A stretch of DNA of 64,000 nucleotides from Saprospiraceae bacterium (GCA_041392805.1 JAWKLJ010000001.1:5330501-5394500), one strand, 5' to 3'. Counted from the stretch's first letter, positions 42,855 to 52,356 are shown. The notes: generated by a model not told the origin, from the letters alone. A program made the numbers and translations.

Positions 42855-45599
42855 CTAATCCATAATAACTCCCTTGTCGGCAGTTGGTGCCAATTCATAA
42901 ATAGTATTCTGAATAGCGCCCTTGATGGCCTTCCCCTTGGCTGATTCAAGTTCATAGAGAATTTCCATCACCCACGTTGGTTGGATATCTGGCAGGTAAA
43001 GTTTCAAGGTTTTTTTATCGTTGCTTAAAATAGCCTTTTCTATAGCCAATTCCTTGGCATTATATCTTTTGGAACCATAACTTCGGGTGCGTTTTAGATC
43101 CCAGGTATTGATGGTAAAATGGCTGAGGTCTTCCGCAGAAGATTTGTCTAGTGGGTCCGAGAAGGTCAATTGTATCCCATCTTCAAATGCTTCCAACTTG
43201 ATAGGGAGGTTTAAGGGCTGACCTGTGTAGCGAATTCGATATAGCCCCCCAACCTGGATCATCTGATTGGTCGCCCAGGCAGACATGCCGCAGCCATAAA
43301 ATTGGCCATCTTTGGGGTTGAAACGCCCCCGCATGATGCCGGTTGGAAATTGCGGAACGGGCAGTTCTATCATGCCTGCCTGCCGGGTATCACCGACGGT
43401 TTGCGTGAGCACAACATAGGCCTTGCCATAGCCATAGGAAAGGCTCAGCAAGCTTCCATTGAGCGGCCCCCACCTATCACTCTCTGCCCATAACAACTCG
43501 GCCGGAGAACGATCGTATTTGCTGTCCATCCAACATAGCGGCTGGATCATAGCCGCGTCGGAAGAATCAGCCGGGGCACCATAGCCATACATATTTCCAT
43601 AAAAACCGCCTTTTTCTACCCAATTGATACGATTCATAGGGTTCCAGTAGCCTTCCTGGTCGGTTACAATGAAGGAACCGTCAGGGTTTAGACATACCCC
43701 GTTAGCTGCCCGAAAGCCATTGGCGATGATCTCAGATTGAGTGCCATCAGCGCTTACCTTGATCAAGGTGCCATGTTGGGGAACAAGTGCTGTCCGGGCA
43801 TGGCGCCCACTCTTGGCATAATAAAAGTTGCCGGCTTCGTCGACTTGTAGGCCCATGGCGAACTCATGAAAATGTTCGGTCACCTGGTGATCGCTATTGA
43901 AACTTTCGTAAAAATCCGTTTCTCCATCACCATTTAGGTCGCGTAGAATGGCGATTTGATCCCGGCAACTGACATAAATGGCCCCTTCATGGTATTTGAT
44001 GCCCAGTGGTTGAAAGAGGCCGGTGGCGATGCGGTGCCATTTCACCATCCCTTCCAATTGCGAAATCCCCTCCAAACGCCAAACTTCGCCATCTATCGTA
44101 GACACGACGGCCTGATCGCCGTCTTCCAGAAAGTCGATGCCGGTCGGTCGCATCCTGCTTTTCCAGGGGTTTTCCTGTGGTAAGACAAACACATCTTCGG
44201 CATATGCATCAGCTTCATTACCTTTTAAAATGGGGCTATTCAGTACCTCAGCGTAGTGGGCTGGTCCTCCTTTGGTATATTTCGCTAGGTCTTCAGGAGC
44301 TTGGATAGTCGACATCACTCCCTCTAATGCCTGAGCGGAAGCAGCCATTACAATTTTTGTTTTTATTGGCGTATTAGCCGGAATTTTCAGTACTTTATAG
44401 CCATCTTCCGTAATAACCTTAGCATCTCCGCCTGATAGTTTAACGGCTGCATTAGCCGGTGCAATGCGCATACTTAAAGGGACATTGGATGCAGAGATAT
44501 TCAAGGTTCTGCTGAGAACGGGCTGTTCGCCGCTTTGTTCCAAGTCATAGGTTTCCAAAACCATAGCCTCCCCTACCGAATACTTGAGAATCACCCTTTG
44601 TCCGTGGTAGTAAAGACCCTTGTAATGAGCCCATGCTTTGGGTAGAGGGCCAAAGGGGCGACCATCCACAGCAACAAATCTGGGGTCCTTGAAATCGTTG
44701 GTGCTTGGGTTCGCCCAGCCAGGTGTGATCGGGTTTTCAAGCTGAATATTACCAACCGTTCTTGGAAAGATATTATGTCGATCATTGAGTAGAATACCCT
44801 CATAATCCATGAATCCTTCTCCCGTCCAAAAGCCGGTGAATCGCAGCAAGTCGTGGTCAAAAAGGACAAAGGCATTACCTGCGGCTACGCCCCCCTTTCC
44901 TTGATCCAACCGAATGGCCACTCCCTTGTAAGCAAAGTTCACGTCCCTAAAATCCTCATTCGCCAGTGGGCTTCTGCCACGAGAAATGCCTCGATCAGGA
45001 TCGTCCGTATTGGCCAGTTCGTAGGTGTTGATCAGAAAGTCGCCATAGTCCATTTCCGCCCAAGGATGGTAAGGCTGAGGCGCTGGGCCCAGGGTGTCTC
45101 CTTTGGGCAGACTGGCCAGCCATGCTTCGGTGATGTCAAAATATTGACCGGGGTTGAGTTCCTTCATGTATTCCTCTCGGATGAAATGGATAACCTCATA
45201 TTTTTCCTGAGGTGTCAGCCTGACTTGTGGCGGCATCATGCCAAAACCCCGGCTTAGCGTTTGGTACATACTATAAGGATCTGAACCATTTTTGAGGGTA
45301 TCTGCCCAAAACTTACTAGCATGTGGAATAGAACCTGGTTGCTCCGGATTCCCGTGGCAATTGAAGCACACGGTTCGATAAGTGACCATGCCTTTGTGGT
45401 AGAATTCTGGCGTCCAGTCTTTCATCAGTGCTTTGTGATCCAAGTGCAATTCATATTCAGGTAAGTCTGTATCGGCCAGCAATAATTGAGCAGGGACCGT
45501 CGCTTCCACTTCCTTTGGTGGATTCGTTTGGCAGGCAGAAAATAGCCAGATTATCGACAAGGCACAAAGGAAGATGGCTTTATTGGTAGAAAAATGCAT
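42855..45599 (-). CDS. Lipoprotein with cytochrome c domain and beta-propeller (DUF6797-like)
   Basis: The 914-residue protein has a lipoprotein signal (LFSACQT, Cys near 23). A c-type cytochrome domain has heme motif CFNCHG near residue 77 and a distal Met candidate in GFGMMPPQ near 115. A long middle region (about 150-420) resembles the DUF6797 family. After about residue 460 comes a six-bladed propeller region with repeated GxxFxVTDQEG, GNMYGYG and WAESDRWGPLNGSLLSLSYG-type blades. This fits periplasmic heme-bearing sugar oxidases or sensors that are frequent in Bacteroidota and Planctomycetota. The substrate is not known. The ThuA-like lipoprotein upstream on the same strand, across a repeat-rich gap, may belong to the same pathway. 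Confidence 0.85.
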   Translation of the reverse strand: MHFSTNKAIFLCALSIIWLFSACQTNPPKEVEATVPAQLLLADTDLPEYELHLDHKALMKDWTPEFYHKGMVTYRTVCFNCHGNPEQPGSIPHASKFWADTLKNGSDPYSMYQTLSRGFGMMPPQVRLTPQEKYEVIHFIREEYMKELNPGQYFDITEAWLASLPKGDTLGPAPQPYHPWAEMDYGDFLINTYELANTDDPDRGISRGRSPLANEDFRDVNFAYKGVAIRLDQGKGGVAAGNAFVLFDHDLLRFTGFWTGEGFMDYEGILLNDRHNIFPRTVGNIQLENPITPGWANPSTNDFKDPRFVAVDGRPFGPLPKAWAHYKGLYYHGQRVILKYSVGEAMVLETYDLEQSGEQPVLSRTLNISASNVPLSMRIAPANAAVKLSGGDAKVITEDGYKVLKIPANTPIKTKIVMAASAQALEGVMSTIQAPEDLAKYTKGGPAHYAEVLNSPILKGNEADAYAEDVFVLPQENPWKSRMRPTGIDFLEDGDQAVVSTIDGEVWRLEGISQLEGMVKWHRIATGLFQPLGIKYHEGAIYVSCRDQIAILRDLNGDGETDFYESFNSDHQVTEHFHEFAMGLQVDEAGNFYYAKSGRHARTALVPQHGTLIKVSADGTQSEIIANGFRAANGVCLNPDGSFIVTDQEGYWNPMNRINWVEKGGFYGNMYGYGAPADSSDAAMIQPLCWMDSKYDRSPAELLWAESDRWGPLNGSLLSLSYGYGKAYVVLTQTVGDTRQAGMIELPVPQFPTGIMRGRFNPKDGQFYGCGMSAWATNQMIQVGGLYRIRYTGQPLNLPIKLEAFEDGIQLTFSDPLDKSSAEDLSHFTINTWDLKRTRSYGSKRYNAKELAIEKAILSNDKKTLKLYLPDIQPTWVMEILYELESAKGKAIKGAIQNTIYELAPTADKGVIMD

Positions 45600-46192
45600 A
45601 ATGCTATGATGGTTTGGTTAGCTGACAATGTCAATCAAAATCAAAATGGCAATTTCAATGTCGCCTGTGCCGCCACGCCGCTGAGGCCGCTGGTTCACGA
45701 GCTCCAGCTGTGAACCAGCCACTTCCTGGCCCTTGCATAGCTCCAGCTATATCGCTGCGCTTTCAAAGGCAATTTCAATCAAAATGGCAATTAAAATCAA
45801 AATGACAGCTGTGTCGCCGCGCCGCCGATTATCCCTTTTGGACACCTCGACGATTCATTTGGCTCATACCTACGGCATGAATGAATCCATATCGTGCTAC
45901 CGGGGGTGAATCCCGATGGGATTGGGTACGTCTGGGTTAAGGGAAAACCAGTGGTTCAATAGCTTCGTTGGCTTCAATGGCAATTTCAAATACAATGACA
46001 ATTTCAATGGCGCCTGTGTCGCAGGGGCTTGCCCCAAACCTCTACTACCTCCACATCCCAAAAAAACCTCAAGCCAACCTCCACTACCCGCCACACCTAA
46101 GCGACTTCCCCATCCACGCGACCATAACCCTCCACTACCTCCACGTCCCCAAAAACCGCTAGCAATTTCAACTGCAACCTAAACCAACGCCA
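45600..46192. repeat. Repeat-rich intergenic region (low-complexity motif and hairpins)
   Basis: This 593-bp gap has no convincing gene. It carries at least three copies of an AT-rich motif of type CAATTTCAATCAAAATGGCAA (near 45630-45660, 45770-45805 and 45979-46018), each followed by a GC-rich tail of type GGCGCCTGTGTCGC. A 10-bp perfect inverted repeat (GCTGGTTCAC with GTGAACCAGC) lies at 45690-45720. An 8-bp palindrome pair, GATTCATT with AATGAATC, lies near 45852-45890, next to the block GCTACCGGGGGTGAATCCCG. The last 150 bases are rich in C and A (plus strand) with repeated CCACTACC-type blocks. The separate modules suggest the gap grew by accretion of dispersed repeats. Confidence 0.6.
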
Positions 46193-47308
46193 TCATTGAA
46201 AATCAGCCACCTTCATTCCTTTTTCGACCCAGTGTTCATCTTTTTCAAAACTAAAAGGAGCCGGCTGGTAATTCCCTTCTATATTAACAGATGCCTTTGC
46301 GGGGACCTCCATTCCCAGTAAATAATAACTTGCATTGACAAATAAGCGGCGAACGCCTTCATTCATCATATCTGTTGCTGCGCCAATGGTAGAGGTAAAG
46401 GACCTGCCCGTTTTGCCGTCAGGCAGCTGGTAAGTTTTGGTCCAGGCGATAGGCATCATGGGATCATTAGGGTTATAAGGCGTTTTGGTGGCGGGGTTGA
46501 CGGTGGCCACTTCTTGGTCGGTAGGGCGCATGCCGTAGAGGGGATCATTTTCGTCATACTCGCCAGCGCGGTTAGTGACTTGTCCCATGATAATGGGTTG
46601 GGAATCACCAGGTAAGGGCAGTCGCACCCCATACACATCACTTGGGCCCCAGATTTCGCCGTCGCCAATACCATTGACAATCGGGTGATTCGTTGCACCT
46701 GAGGCGATCAGCCCGCGGGTGCTTTGGTGTCGGTGATGGCCATGGTGGGTATGCCACCTTTCGCCCAGCACCAAACGTCCGAAGCCACCATCCCAGGGAT
46801 CTCCATCGACATTGTGGTTATTACTCCAATGAAACCATTTATTAGTGGTATCTTTATATTGGAAGGCATGTGTAGCGGTTCGGATGCCAATGAGGGGTTT
46901 GCCCTCTTTCAAGAATTGTTCAATATGCTGCATTTGCTCATCAGGCAAATCCCTGAAGCGGGTGAATAAAATCATTAAGTCTGCCTTGTCCAGCGCCTCC
47001 AAACCAGGTATGTTAGAGGTGTAATTAGGATCAATTGCACCCTTTTCTGCCGGATTTTGAGCAAATAGAACCGTGCAATTAAAGCCATGTTGATTGGCCA
47101 AGATTTTACCCAACTGAGGTAGGGCTTCTTCGGAGCGATATTCTTCGTCTCCACTGACCAAGACAATATGTTTGCTTTTATCGGCACTACCTTTATAAGA
47201 TACCCATTCCAAGGGCCCTTCCGGTTTGGCCTCCGCTTGCGGAGATTTATATGTTCCACAACTATATAAACAAAGGAATAAGCCAAATATAAAACTGAAT
47301 TTTTTCAT
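46193..47308 (-). CDS. ThuA-like lipoprotein
   Basis: The 371-residue protein has a lipoprotein signal (LFLCLYSCGTY, Cys near 17). The ThuA-type domain (about residues 45-340) has HIVLVSGDEEYRSEEALPQL, LDKADLMILFTRFRDLPDEQ, and LIGIRTATHAFQYK, where the glutaminase-like fold normally holds a class I nucleophile. The H-x-G-H-H and TH-x-x-H clusters in the middle may bind metal. ThuA-like proteins are tied to sugar conversion (trehalose and keto-sugar pathways). It fits with the propeller/cytochrome lipoprotein downstream on the same strand. Confidence 0.85.
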   Translation of the reverse strand: MKKFSFIFGLFLCLYSCGTYKSPQAEAKPEGPLEWVSYKGSADKSKHIVLVSGDEEYRSEEALPQLGKILANQHGFNCTVLFAQNPAEKGAIDPNYTSNIPGLEALDKADLMILFTRFRDLPDEQMQHIEQFLKEGKPLIGIRTATHAFQYKDTTNKWFHWSNNHNVDGDPWDGGFGRLVLGERWHTHHGHHRHQSTRGLIASGATNHPIVNGIGDGEIWGPSDVYGVRLPLPGDSQPIIMGQVTNRAGEYDENDPLYGMRPTDQEVATVNPATKTPYNPNDPMMPIAWTKTYQLPDGKTGRSFTSTIGAATDMMNEGVRRLFVNASYYLLGMEVPAKASVNIEGNYQPAPFSFEKDEHWVEKGMKVADFQ

Positions 47309-47430
47309 GCTTGAACGTTGGTTTTTACTAATTTTTCAGACTTGACAAAGTACAAAATGAAATCATAAATTTTATCTTTTGGGCTTTGGAAATCAGAATT
47401 GACTGTATCTTTATCATAAAGCAAGCCATT

Positions 47431-48393
47431 ATGGAAAAATTATTAGCGGCGGACTATCTATCGAAACCCGAACGCAAAGCGTTAATGGAAAAAGATGATG
47501 TGAAGGCTACTTTGGAAATTCTGCAGCATGTAGGATGGATTGTAGTAGCTTTTGCCCTGGTCTATTGGTGGCCAACGCCAGGGACGGTCCTTCTTTCGCT
47601 TTTTATATTAGGCGGCAAACAATTGGCTTGTGCTATTTTAATGCACGATACCTCTCATCATGCTGTTTTTAATCATCGAGGAGTGAATGATGCAGTGGGT
47701 AAATGGTTAGGTGCTTATCCGATTTTTCAAGATATGCTCCGTTATCGTCCCTATCATTGGCAGCACCATGTCGCTGTGGGGACCGCGGAGGACCCGGACT
47801 TAATGCTTACCAGAGGTTATCCCACCTCCCGTGCCAGTATGTTCCGCAAATTTTTCAGGGACCTAAGCGGCCAAACGGGACTCAAAGCCTTTGTCGGCTT
47901 GGTCGCCATTCATTTGGGATACCTGGAATATAATCTGGGCGGGAAGGTTACGCGTGTTTCTCAAAAGGATCGGACCTGGAGCGCCTTTTTTAAGACCTTC
48001 TTACAGCACCTCGGTGGCCCCATCCTTGCCAATGGTTCCCTTTTTCTCTTATTATGGCTAGTGGCTTCTCCTTATTTATACTTGCTGTGGATTGGTGCCT
48101 ATTTTACTACCTTTCAGTTTAGTTTGCGCGTCCGCTCCATGGCGGAGCATTCCATGGTAGAGGACCAGCTTAACCCCTTACGTAATACCCGAACCACCTA
48201 TGCCAATTGGCTGGAACGACTCCTTTTTGCCCCCTACCACGTCAATTATCACCTGGAACACCATATGCTCATGGCAGTGCCTTCTTATAACCTGCCTAAA
48301 CTGCACCGTCTGCTGCTGGCGCGCGGCTTTTATGAAAAAGGCCTGTTAGAGAAAAACTATTGGACTATTTTGAAGATGGCGGTGAGGCAGTAG
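47431..48393 (+). CDS. Fatty acid desaturase
   Basis: I chose the ATG at 47431, because the in-frame start at 47386 adds 15 residues unlike the family. The 320-residue protein has the three histidine boxes of membrane desaturases: HDTSHH (near 72-77), HWQHH (near 109-113) and HLEHH (near 275). About four membrane helices lie between them. Enzymes of this class introduce a cis double bond or hydroxylate acyl chains, carotenoids or sphingolipids using a di-iron centre and oxygen; the substrate here cannot be fixed. No desaturase partner gene is adjacent. Confidence 0.9.
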   Translation: MEKLLAADYLSKPERKALMEKDDVKATLEILQHVGWIVVAFALVYWWPTPGTVLLSLFILGGKQLACAILMHDTSHHAVFNHRGVNDAVGKWLGAYPIFQDMLRYRPYHWQHHVAVGTAEDPDLMLTRGYPTSRASMFRKFFRDLSGQTGLKAFVGLVAIHLGYLEYNLGGKVTRVSQKDRTWSAFFKTFLQHLGGPILANGSLFLLLWLVASPYLYLLWIGAYFTTFQFSLRVRSMAEHSMVEDQLNPLRNTRTTYANWLERLLFAPYHVNYHLEHHMLMAVPSYNLPKLHRLLLARGFYEKGLLEKNYWTILKMAVRQ

Positions 48394-48445
48394 GGAGAGG
48401 ACAGGTGAGAGAGGACAGATGAGAGAAGGGAGAGAGGACAGAAAG
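48391..48445 (+). repeat. Degenerate purine-rich tandem repeat
   Basis: Three imperfect units of a GAGAGGACAGATGAGA type follow each other between the desaturase stop and the cyclophilin gene. The run is pure purine except for single T and C. It may be slippage-derived; no function is evident. Confidence 0.6.
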
Positions 48446-48477
48446 TCAGTCTAGGGATTTACACAAACCATTGAAGA

Positions 48478-49068
48478 ATGAATAAATGTTTAGCTTTTTT
48501 TATCCTGTTATTAACCCTCTCCTGCACTTCTGCAAAAAAGGAAGTTGAGCGATATTCCATTGGGCAAATAAAAACCTCAAAAGGAGAAATGTTGTTTTGG
48601 TTATACGACGAAACGCCGGTGCACAAGGCCAGTTTTATCAAGTTGGCAAATGAGCATTACTGGGACACCTTAACCTTTAACCGGGTGATTGAGGGCTTTG
48701 TGATCCAAGGGGGCTGCCCGGATACCCCGGAAGGTTTTGGCGATTCGCCCTATTTGCTGGAGCCGGAGTTCAACGATAGCATAAAGCACATCTACGGTGC
48801 CGTGGGGGCTGGCCGGGATGACAACCCAGGCAAACTATCGGCGGGATGCCAGCTATATATTGTCCAAAACAAGGATGGGATTCCCCGATTAGATGGCGAT
48901 TACATGATTTTTGGACAGGTATTTAAAGGACTAGACGTGTTGGATGCTATAGCTGCAGTGGAAACGGATTCGCTGGATACTCCCTTGATCCCAATTCCCT
49001 TAACGGTTAATGTACTTTCGTTGACTACCGCAGAGCTCCTGGACTTGGGGTATGAATTAAAACATTAA
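48478..49068 (+). CDS. Cyclophilin-type peptidyl-prolyl isomerase lipoprotein
   Basis: The 196-residue protein has a lipoprotein signal (LLLTLSCTSA, Cys near 16) and a cyclophilin domain (about 28-180). It contains ETPVHKASFIKLANEHYWD, FNRVIEGFVIQGGCPD, AGRDDNPGKLSAGCQLYIVQ and MIFGQVFKGLDVLDAI. The FxRVxxxFVxQGG block carries the catalytic Arg. It should speed prolyl isomerisation of proteins in the envelope. The TPR-like gene follows 12 bases later on the same strand, so the two are probably one operon. Confidence 0.92.
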   Translation: MNKCLAFFILLLTLSCTSAKKEVERYSIGQIKTSKGEMLFWLYDETPVHKASFIKLANEHYWDTLTFNRVIEGFVIQGGCPDTPEGFGDSPYLLEPEFNDSIKHIYGAVGAGRDDNPGKLSAGCQLYIVQNKDGIPRLDGDYMIFGQVFKGLDVLDAIAAVETDSLDTPLIPIPLTVNVLSLTTAELLDLGYELKH

Positions 49069-49080
49069 TTAGGAACATTC

Positions 49081-49692
49081 ATGCAGTATCAAAAAATAAC
49101 TTCTGGAGAAACCATTATTGAGTTCCACAACAATTGGATGGGAGAGGAGACCGTCATTATTAACGGCCAAATTGTATCGAAGAAATCTTCTGTTTGGGGC
49201 ACTCATCACCATTTTACGGTCATTGAAAAGGGACATAGTGTGCGGTATGTTTTGACGACAAAAGTTAATAGCTTGATGCAGGTGTTATTAGATTTAAAAC
49301 GGAACGGAACAATTGTCCATGAAAATATACCGGTGGCTTATGGTACAATACCTCGGAAACCCGAAAATACGGCTAAGAAAAATGGCATTGCGAAATTGAA
49401 GGCATATGAACTGGACGAGGCCATTGAGGCCTTGCGGCTAGCCCTCGATATTGATGCCGACGATCCCGAAATTTATTTTTACCTGGCCTGCGCCTATTCC
49501 GTAGAAGAGCGGACCTTGGAGGGGTTCGAATCCCTGAAAAAGGCGGTGGAGCATAAACTACAGGACACTGAGATAATTCTCAATCACGATATGTTAGCCT
49601 TTTTGCGCATGCACGAAGCCTTTGAGACCTTTTTGAATAGCAATTTCACGACTTATGATAAGGCATTGATGGGAAAAGACGATTCGGAATAG
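49081..49692 (+). CDS. TPR-like protein with beta N-terminal domain
   Basis: The 203-residue protein has a beta-rich first half (about 1-90) with no recognised motif and a helical second half. There, LKAYELDEAIEALRLALDID and DDPEIYFYLACAYSVEERTLEGFESLKKAVEH fit one to two tetratricopeptide repeats. There is no signal peptide, so it is cytoplasmic. Its place next to the cyclophilin lipoprotein is the only context. The function is unknown. Confidence 0.75.
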   Translation: MQYQKITSGETIIEFHNNWMGEETVIINGQIVSKKSSVWGTHHHFTVIEKGHSVRYVLTTKVNSLMQVLLDLKRNGTIVHENIPVAYGTIPRKPENTAKKNGIAKLKAYELDEAIEALRLALDIDADDPEIYFYLACAYSVEERTLEGFESLKKAVEHKLQDTEIILNHDMLAFLRMHEAFETFLNSNFTTYDKALMGKDDSE

Positions 49693-49873
49693 TGTTTTTT
49701 GATCATAGAAGCTCGCTCCCTAATGTATGACCAAGCACTGGTATACACCCTATTTAATGTTAGTTGTAGTGATTTAAGGGAGGGAGTCTGCCCGCAGAAA
49801 ATAGACGGATAGATTATACTTCTTAATGCGAATCAAGGTACTTATTCGAATCTTTCTATTTGATGATCAATAA

Positions 49874-49901
49874 GTCGCGGGTTGTAAAGTCAACCCGCGA
49901 C
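49874..49901. terminator. Hairpin between convergent genes
   Basis: An 11-bp perfect stem (GTCGCGGGTTG at 49874-49884 with CAACCCGCGAC at 49891-49901) surrounds a six-base loop, in the 290-bp gap between the TPR-like gene and the haloperoxidase-like gene. No T-run follows directly, so it could be a two-way terminator or another structured element. Confidence 0.55.
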
Positions 49902-49982
49902 CTATAAATTTTAAAATGTTTACAATCAATTGATTATCAATATTTACATTCCGATTTATGTAAAATATAAAATCGGATTAAT

Positions 49983-51365
49983 CTATTTCCATTCCAGTTC
50001 CAGGACACGCTGCCCAGCCAGTAACCCCATTCGGAGCCCTTCCTCACAATCCATACGGAAATGAACGCCTAAGGGCAGCCGCGAAAAGGCGTTTTCAACA
50101 GCCATGTCCATAAAACTGTTGAAGGTGCGAGGTGTTCCTAAAAAATCCGTACGATCTTTGTGGCAATTATCGGTAAACTGGTAGCTGTAGCCGAACACGT
50201 CAGTAAGAATCATGGCTGCGGCACCCCCAAAGCCTGAATGACCAGAAGGATAAGCTGGAAACTCTGGGTTGAGGCCGCTGCCGCGGTTGATCGGGTGGAT
50301 CATAATGCTTTCCCAACTGGGATCGAGATTTCGGCGAATGAAGTCGATGGGGCGCTCATAATTATAGGTGTACTTGGAATTCCAGACGGCAATACCGACG
50401 TCACAGAGGGCCATCCCCATTTTGGCGTAGAGTTCTACGGCACGCTCCAGAGAAGGCTCTTCTTTTTCCACCATCTGATTGGCTATGGCGATCCATCGGC
50501 CGGGTGGCGTAAAAGTGATTCCGTAAAAGTCGTCGCTCCAGAATTCAGCGATCCAGTGCCCTTCTCGGTCCTCGCCGGCTTTGATCTTTTCAACCCAAAG
50601 CTTGACTTCCTGTGCTTGGTTGCCAATTTGTGAATTGATATTATTGGACCATTCTAAAGGCGGCTTTGCCATCAGGTCGCCGCCTTTGACGGCAAAAGAA
50701 CGTACCTGTCCCCAATAGGGAAACAGCGCCGGTGTAAAGTCCGGCCAGGTCGGCTGCCACAGCCCCGGCCCTACGGGAGGAACATAACTATCTGGTCGGG
50801 GATTGAGATAAGCCTGATGCCCGGCAATATCAGTCTTGGACCAATCGAAAACCGCTTCGGCAATCGCATTGCCGAAGGCTACTGAGCGTTCGAAGACCGG
50901 ACCGTCCACCTCCCCGATAAAAATCTGCTCAAACTGCTCATTCAAGCTTCGCAACCGGTGCAGATCATCAAGCGGTATGTGAGGATAAAACGATTCGAAT
51001 ATTGTGTGATAGGCAGCATTTAGCGCAGTAGGCCAGTGGTAGGTCGTCAGAGGATTGGCAGCCGGTAGTTGCAGCCCCGGATATCTTCCTGCGAAGGACT
51101 TGTAGCCTGGCATTCCTGGGCGGACCGCCTCGTAGGCCGCTAAGCCAATGTAGGCCAGAGCCCGCGCCGAGGCCGGTGGCCGATAGCCGGGAGCCCATCG
51201 GTCGATCTGTTCGAACAAAAGGTACCATTGCAGCGGTACCTCGCTGTTAAAATCGGCCGTTAGAGATGTGTTTTCTTCAATGATGGGCTTGTCTTTCTGG
51301 CAAGCAGCAAAGCCCATTGCAAGGATGATCATAACCAAATAATTCGGAAATCTTCTTGTTTTCAT
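49983..51365 (-). CDS. Vanadium-haloperoxidase-related PAP2 lipoprotein
   Basis: The 460-residue protein has a lipoprotein signal (AMGFAACQKD, Cys near 22). The C-terminal third carries the phosphatase/haloperoxidase motifs: Lys/Arg in YNYERPIDFIRR, FPAYPSGHSGFGGAAAMI, and SRLPLGVHFRMDCEEGLRMG. This is the vanadate- or phosphate-binding set of residues, with the acid-base His in PSGH and in GVHFRMD. The family includes vanadium haloperoxidases and acid phosphatases; the second role cannot be excluded. The gene is on its own, followed by a hairpin. Confidence 0.85.
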   Translation of the reverse strand: MKTRRFPNYLVMIILAMGFAACQKDKPIIEENTSLTADFNSEVPLQWYLLFEQIDRWAPGYRPPASARALAYIGLAAYEAVRPGMPGYKSFAGRYPGLQLPAANPLTTYHWPTALNAAYHTIFESFYPHIPLDDLHRLRSLNEQFEQIFIGEVDGPVFERSVAFGNAIAEAVFDWSKTDIAGHQAYLNPRPDSYVPPVGPGLWQPTWPDFTPALFPYWGQVRSFAVKGGDLMAKPPLEWSNNINSQIGNQAQEVKLWVEKIKAGEDREGHWIAEFWSDDFYGITFTPPGRWIAIANQMVEKEEPSLERAVELYAKMGMALCDVGIAVWNSKYTYNYERPIDFIRRNLDPSWESIMIHPINRGSGLNPEFPAYPSGHSGFGGAAAMILTDVFGYSYQFTDNCHKDRTDFLGTPRTFNSFMDMAVENAFSRLPLGVHFRMDCEEGLRMGLLAGQRVLELEWK

Positions 51366-51612
51366 GGAACTTGAATTTGTTACTAAAAAATAAGATACAG
51401 GTTGTCAAACAAAAAAAATAAAGATCAAATAGTATTTTATCTTAAATCATGATAAAGAATTAATCCTGAGGATTCAGCAATTAGCTCTTGGCCATTGGCA
51501 GTCAGGGATGCTGAGGGATAAACAACCAAAACTTAGAGTGAAATAGCTAGTGCGCCGGGTACTAAATTAGCCACATTTCTAGAGAACTCAAGCCAATTGC
51601 TAAAGAGCTAAA

Positions 51613-52050
51613 TTATTCTTTCAATCGCAGGCTGTTCTCGTCAAATTTTGCCGCCAGCTCAGACAGGGAAGTCACTTCAAACTTCACTTTCAGATTGTTC
51701 CGTATCACCTTCCAGAAATTATGCACCGGACAGGGAACCGCTTCTCCACAGCCTGCAAGCCCTAGCAGACAAGAACTGAAAAAATCTTCTCCTTCGATGA
51801 TCTCAATTATATCAATAAGGAGAATATCTTGAATGGGTTTCGCGAAAGCAACACCTCCACTCGGGCCGCGGTATGACTTTAAGATACCGTTTTCTGTAAG
51901 CGATTGGAAAGTTTTAGTGAGAAAATGAAAAGAAATATCCAAATCCTCAGAGATTGTTCTAATACTCATATAAGTATCAGTTTTCTCCATTGAAGCCATA
52001 TAAATCAAGGCTCTCAAACCGTAGACACATGCTTTAGAAAGAACTTTCAA
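51613..52050 (-). CDS. Rrf2-family regulator with three-cysteine cluster motif
   Basis: The 145-residue protein has the winged-helix of the Rrf2 family (about 1-80): YGLRALIYMAS, ISEDLDISFHFLTKTFQSL and LKSYRGPSGGVAFAKP. Cysteines at 94, 101 and 107 (C-x6-C-x5-C) sit where IscR and NsrR bind their iron-sulfur clusters. Such proteins sense cluster status, nitric oxide or redox. Placed 0.5 kb from the nitrate-type operon and on the other strand from NarK, an NsrR-like role is a natural guess but unproven. The upstream gap has two hairpin elements. Confidence 0.9.
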   Translation of the reverse strand: MKVLSKACVYGLRALIYMASMEKTDTYMSIRTISEDLDISFHFLTKTFQSLTENGILKSYRGPSGGVAFAKPIQDILLIDIIEIIEGEDFFSSCLLGLAGCGEAVPCPVHNFWKVIRNNLKVKFEVTSLSELAAKFDENSLRLKE

Positions 52051-52261
52051 GCTGGATTGTAATTTTAAGAGTGATTGGTCTCAAATGTATTTTTTTTCTT
52101 TCAAATTTCCAAATAAAAGGCTTTTTTTTAATCTGGAGCTGTATTGATGATATGCCGACGCCTGATCAACTGCGGGCTTATTGTCACCCAATCCTTCGAA
52201 GAGGACTGATTGCTACTGTTCTTGCTCATCGCTATCTCAGTAGTTAGTGTCGAGCTTTGAA

Positions 52262-52356
52262 TTTTAGGTTCTTTGACAAATTTTGTGATCTAGAGGCCAT
52301 CATAAAAAGAAAGCAAAAACGACCAAAGAAAGTGTTGCTTTCTTTTTATGATGGCC
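52262..52356 (+). repeat. Perfect 22-bp inverted-repeat element, copy C
   Basis: A perfect 22-bp inverted repeat pairs 52295-52316 with 52335-52356 (GGCCATCATAAAAAGAAAGC start) around an 18-base loop. The loop contains CGACCAAAGAAAGTG, and the left flank has TTCTTTGACAAATTTTGTGA, which parallels the end of copy B. It looks like a diverged member of the same hairpin family. It lies in the 549-bp gap between the Rrf2 gene and the small membrane protein. Confidence 0.65.

Noticed and set aside
45916..46182. Pro-rich open reading frames in the repeat-rich gap
   Set aside because: They result from CCACTACC-type repeats; two frames are open at once and neither has a family pattern.
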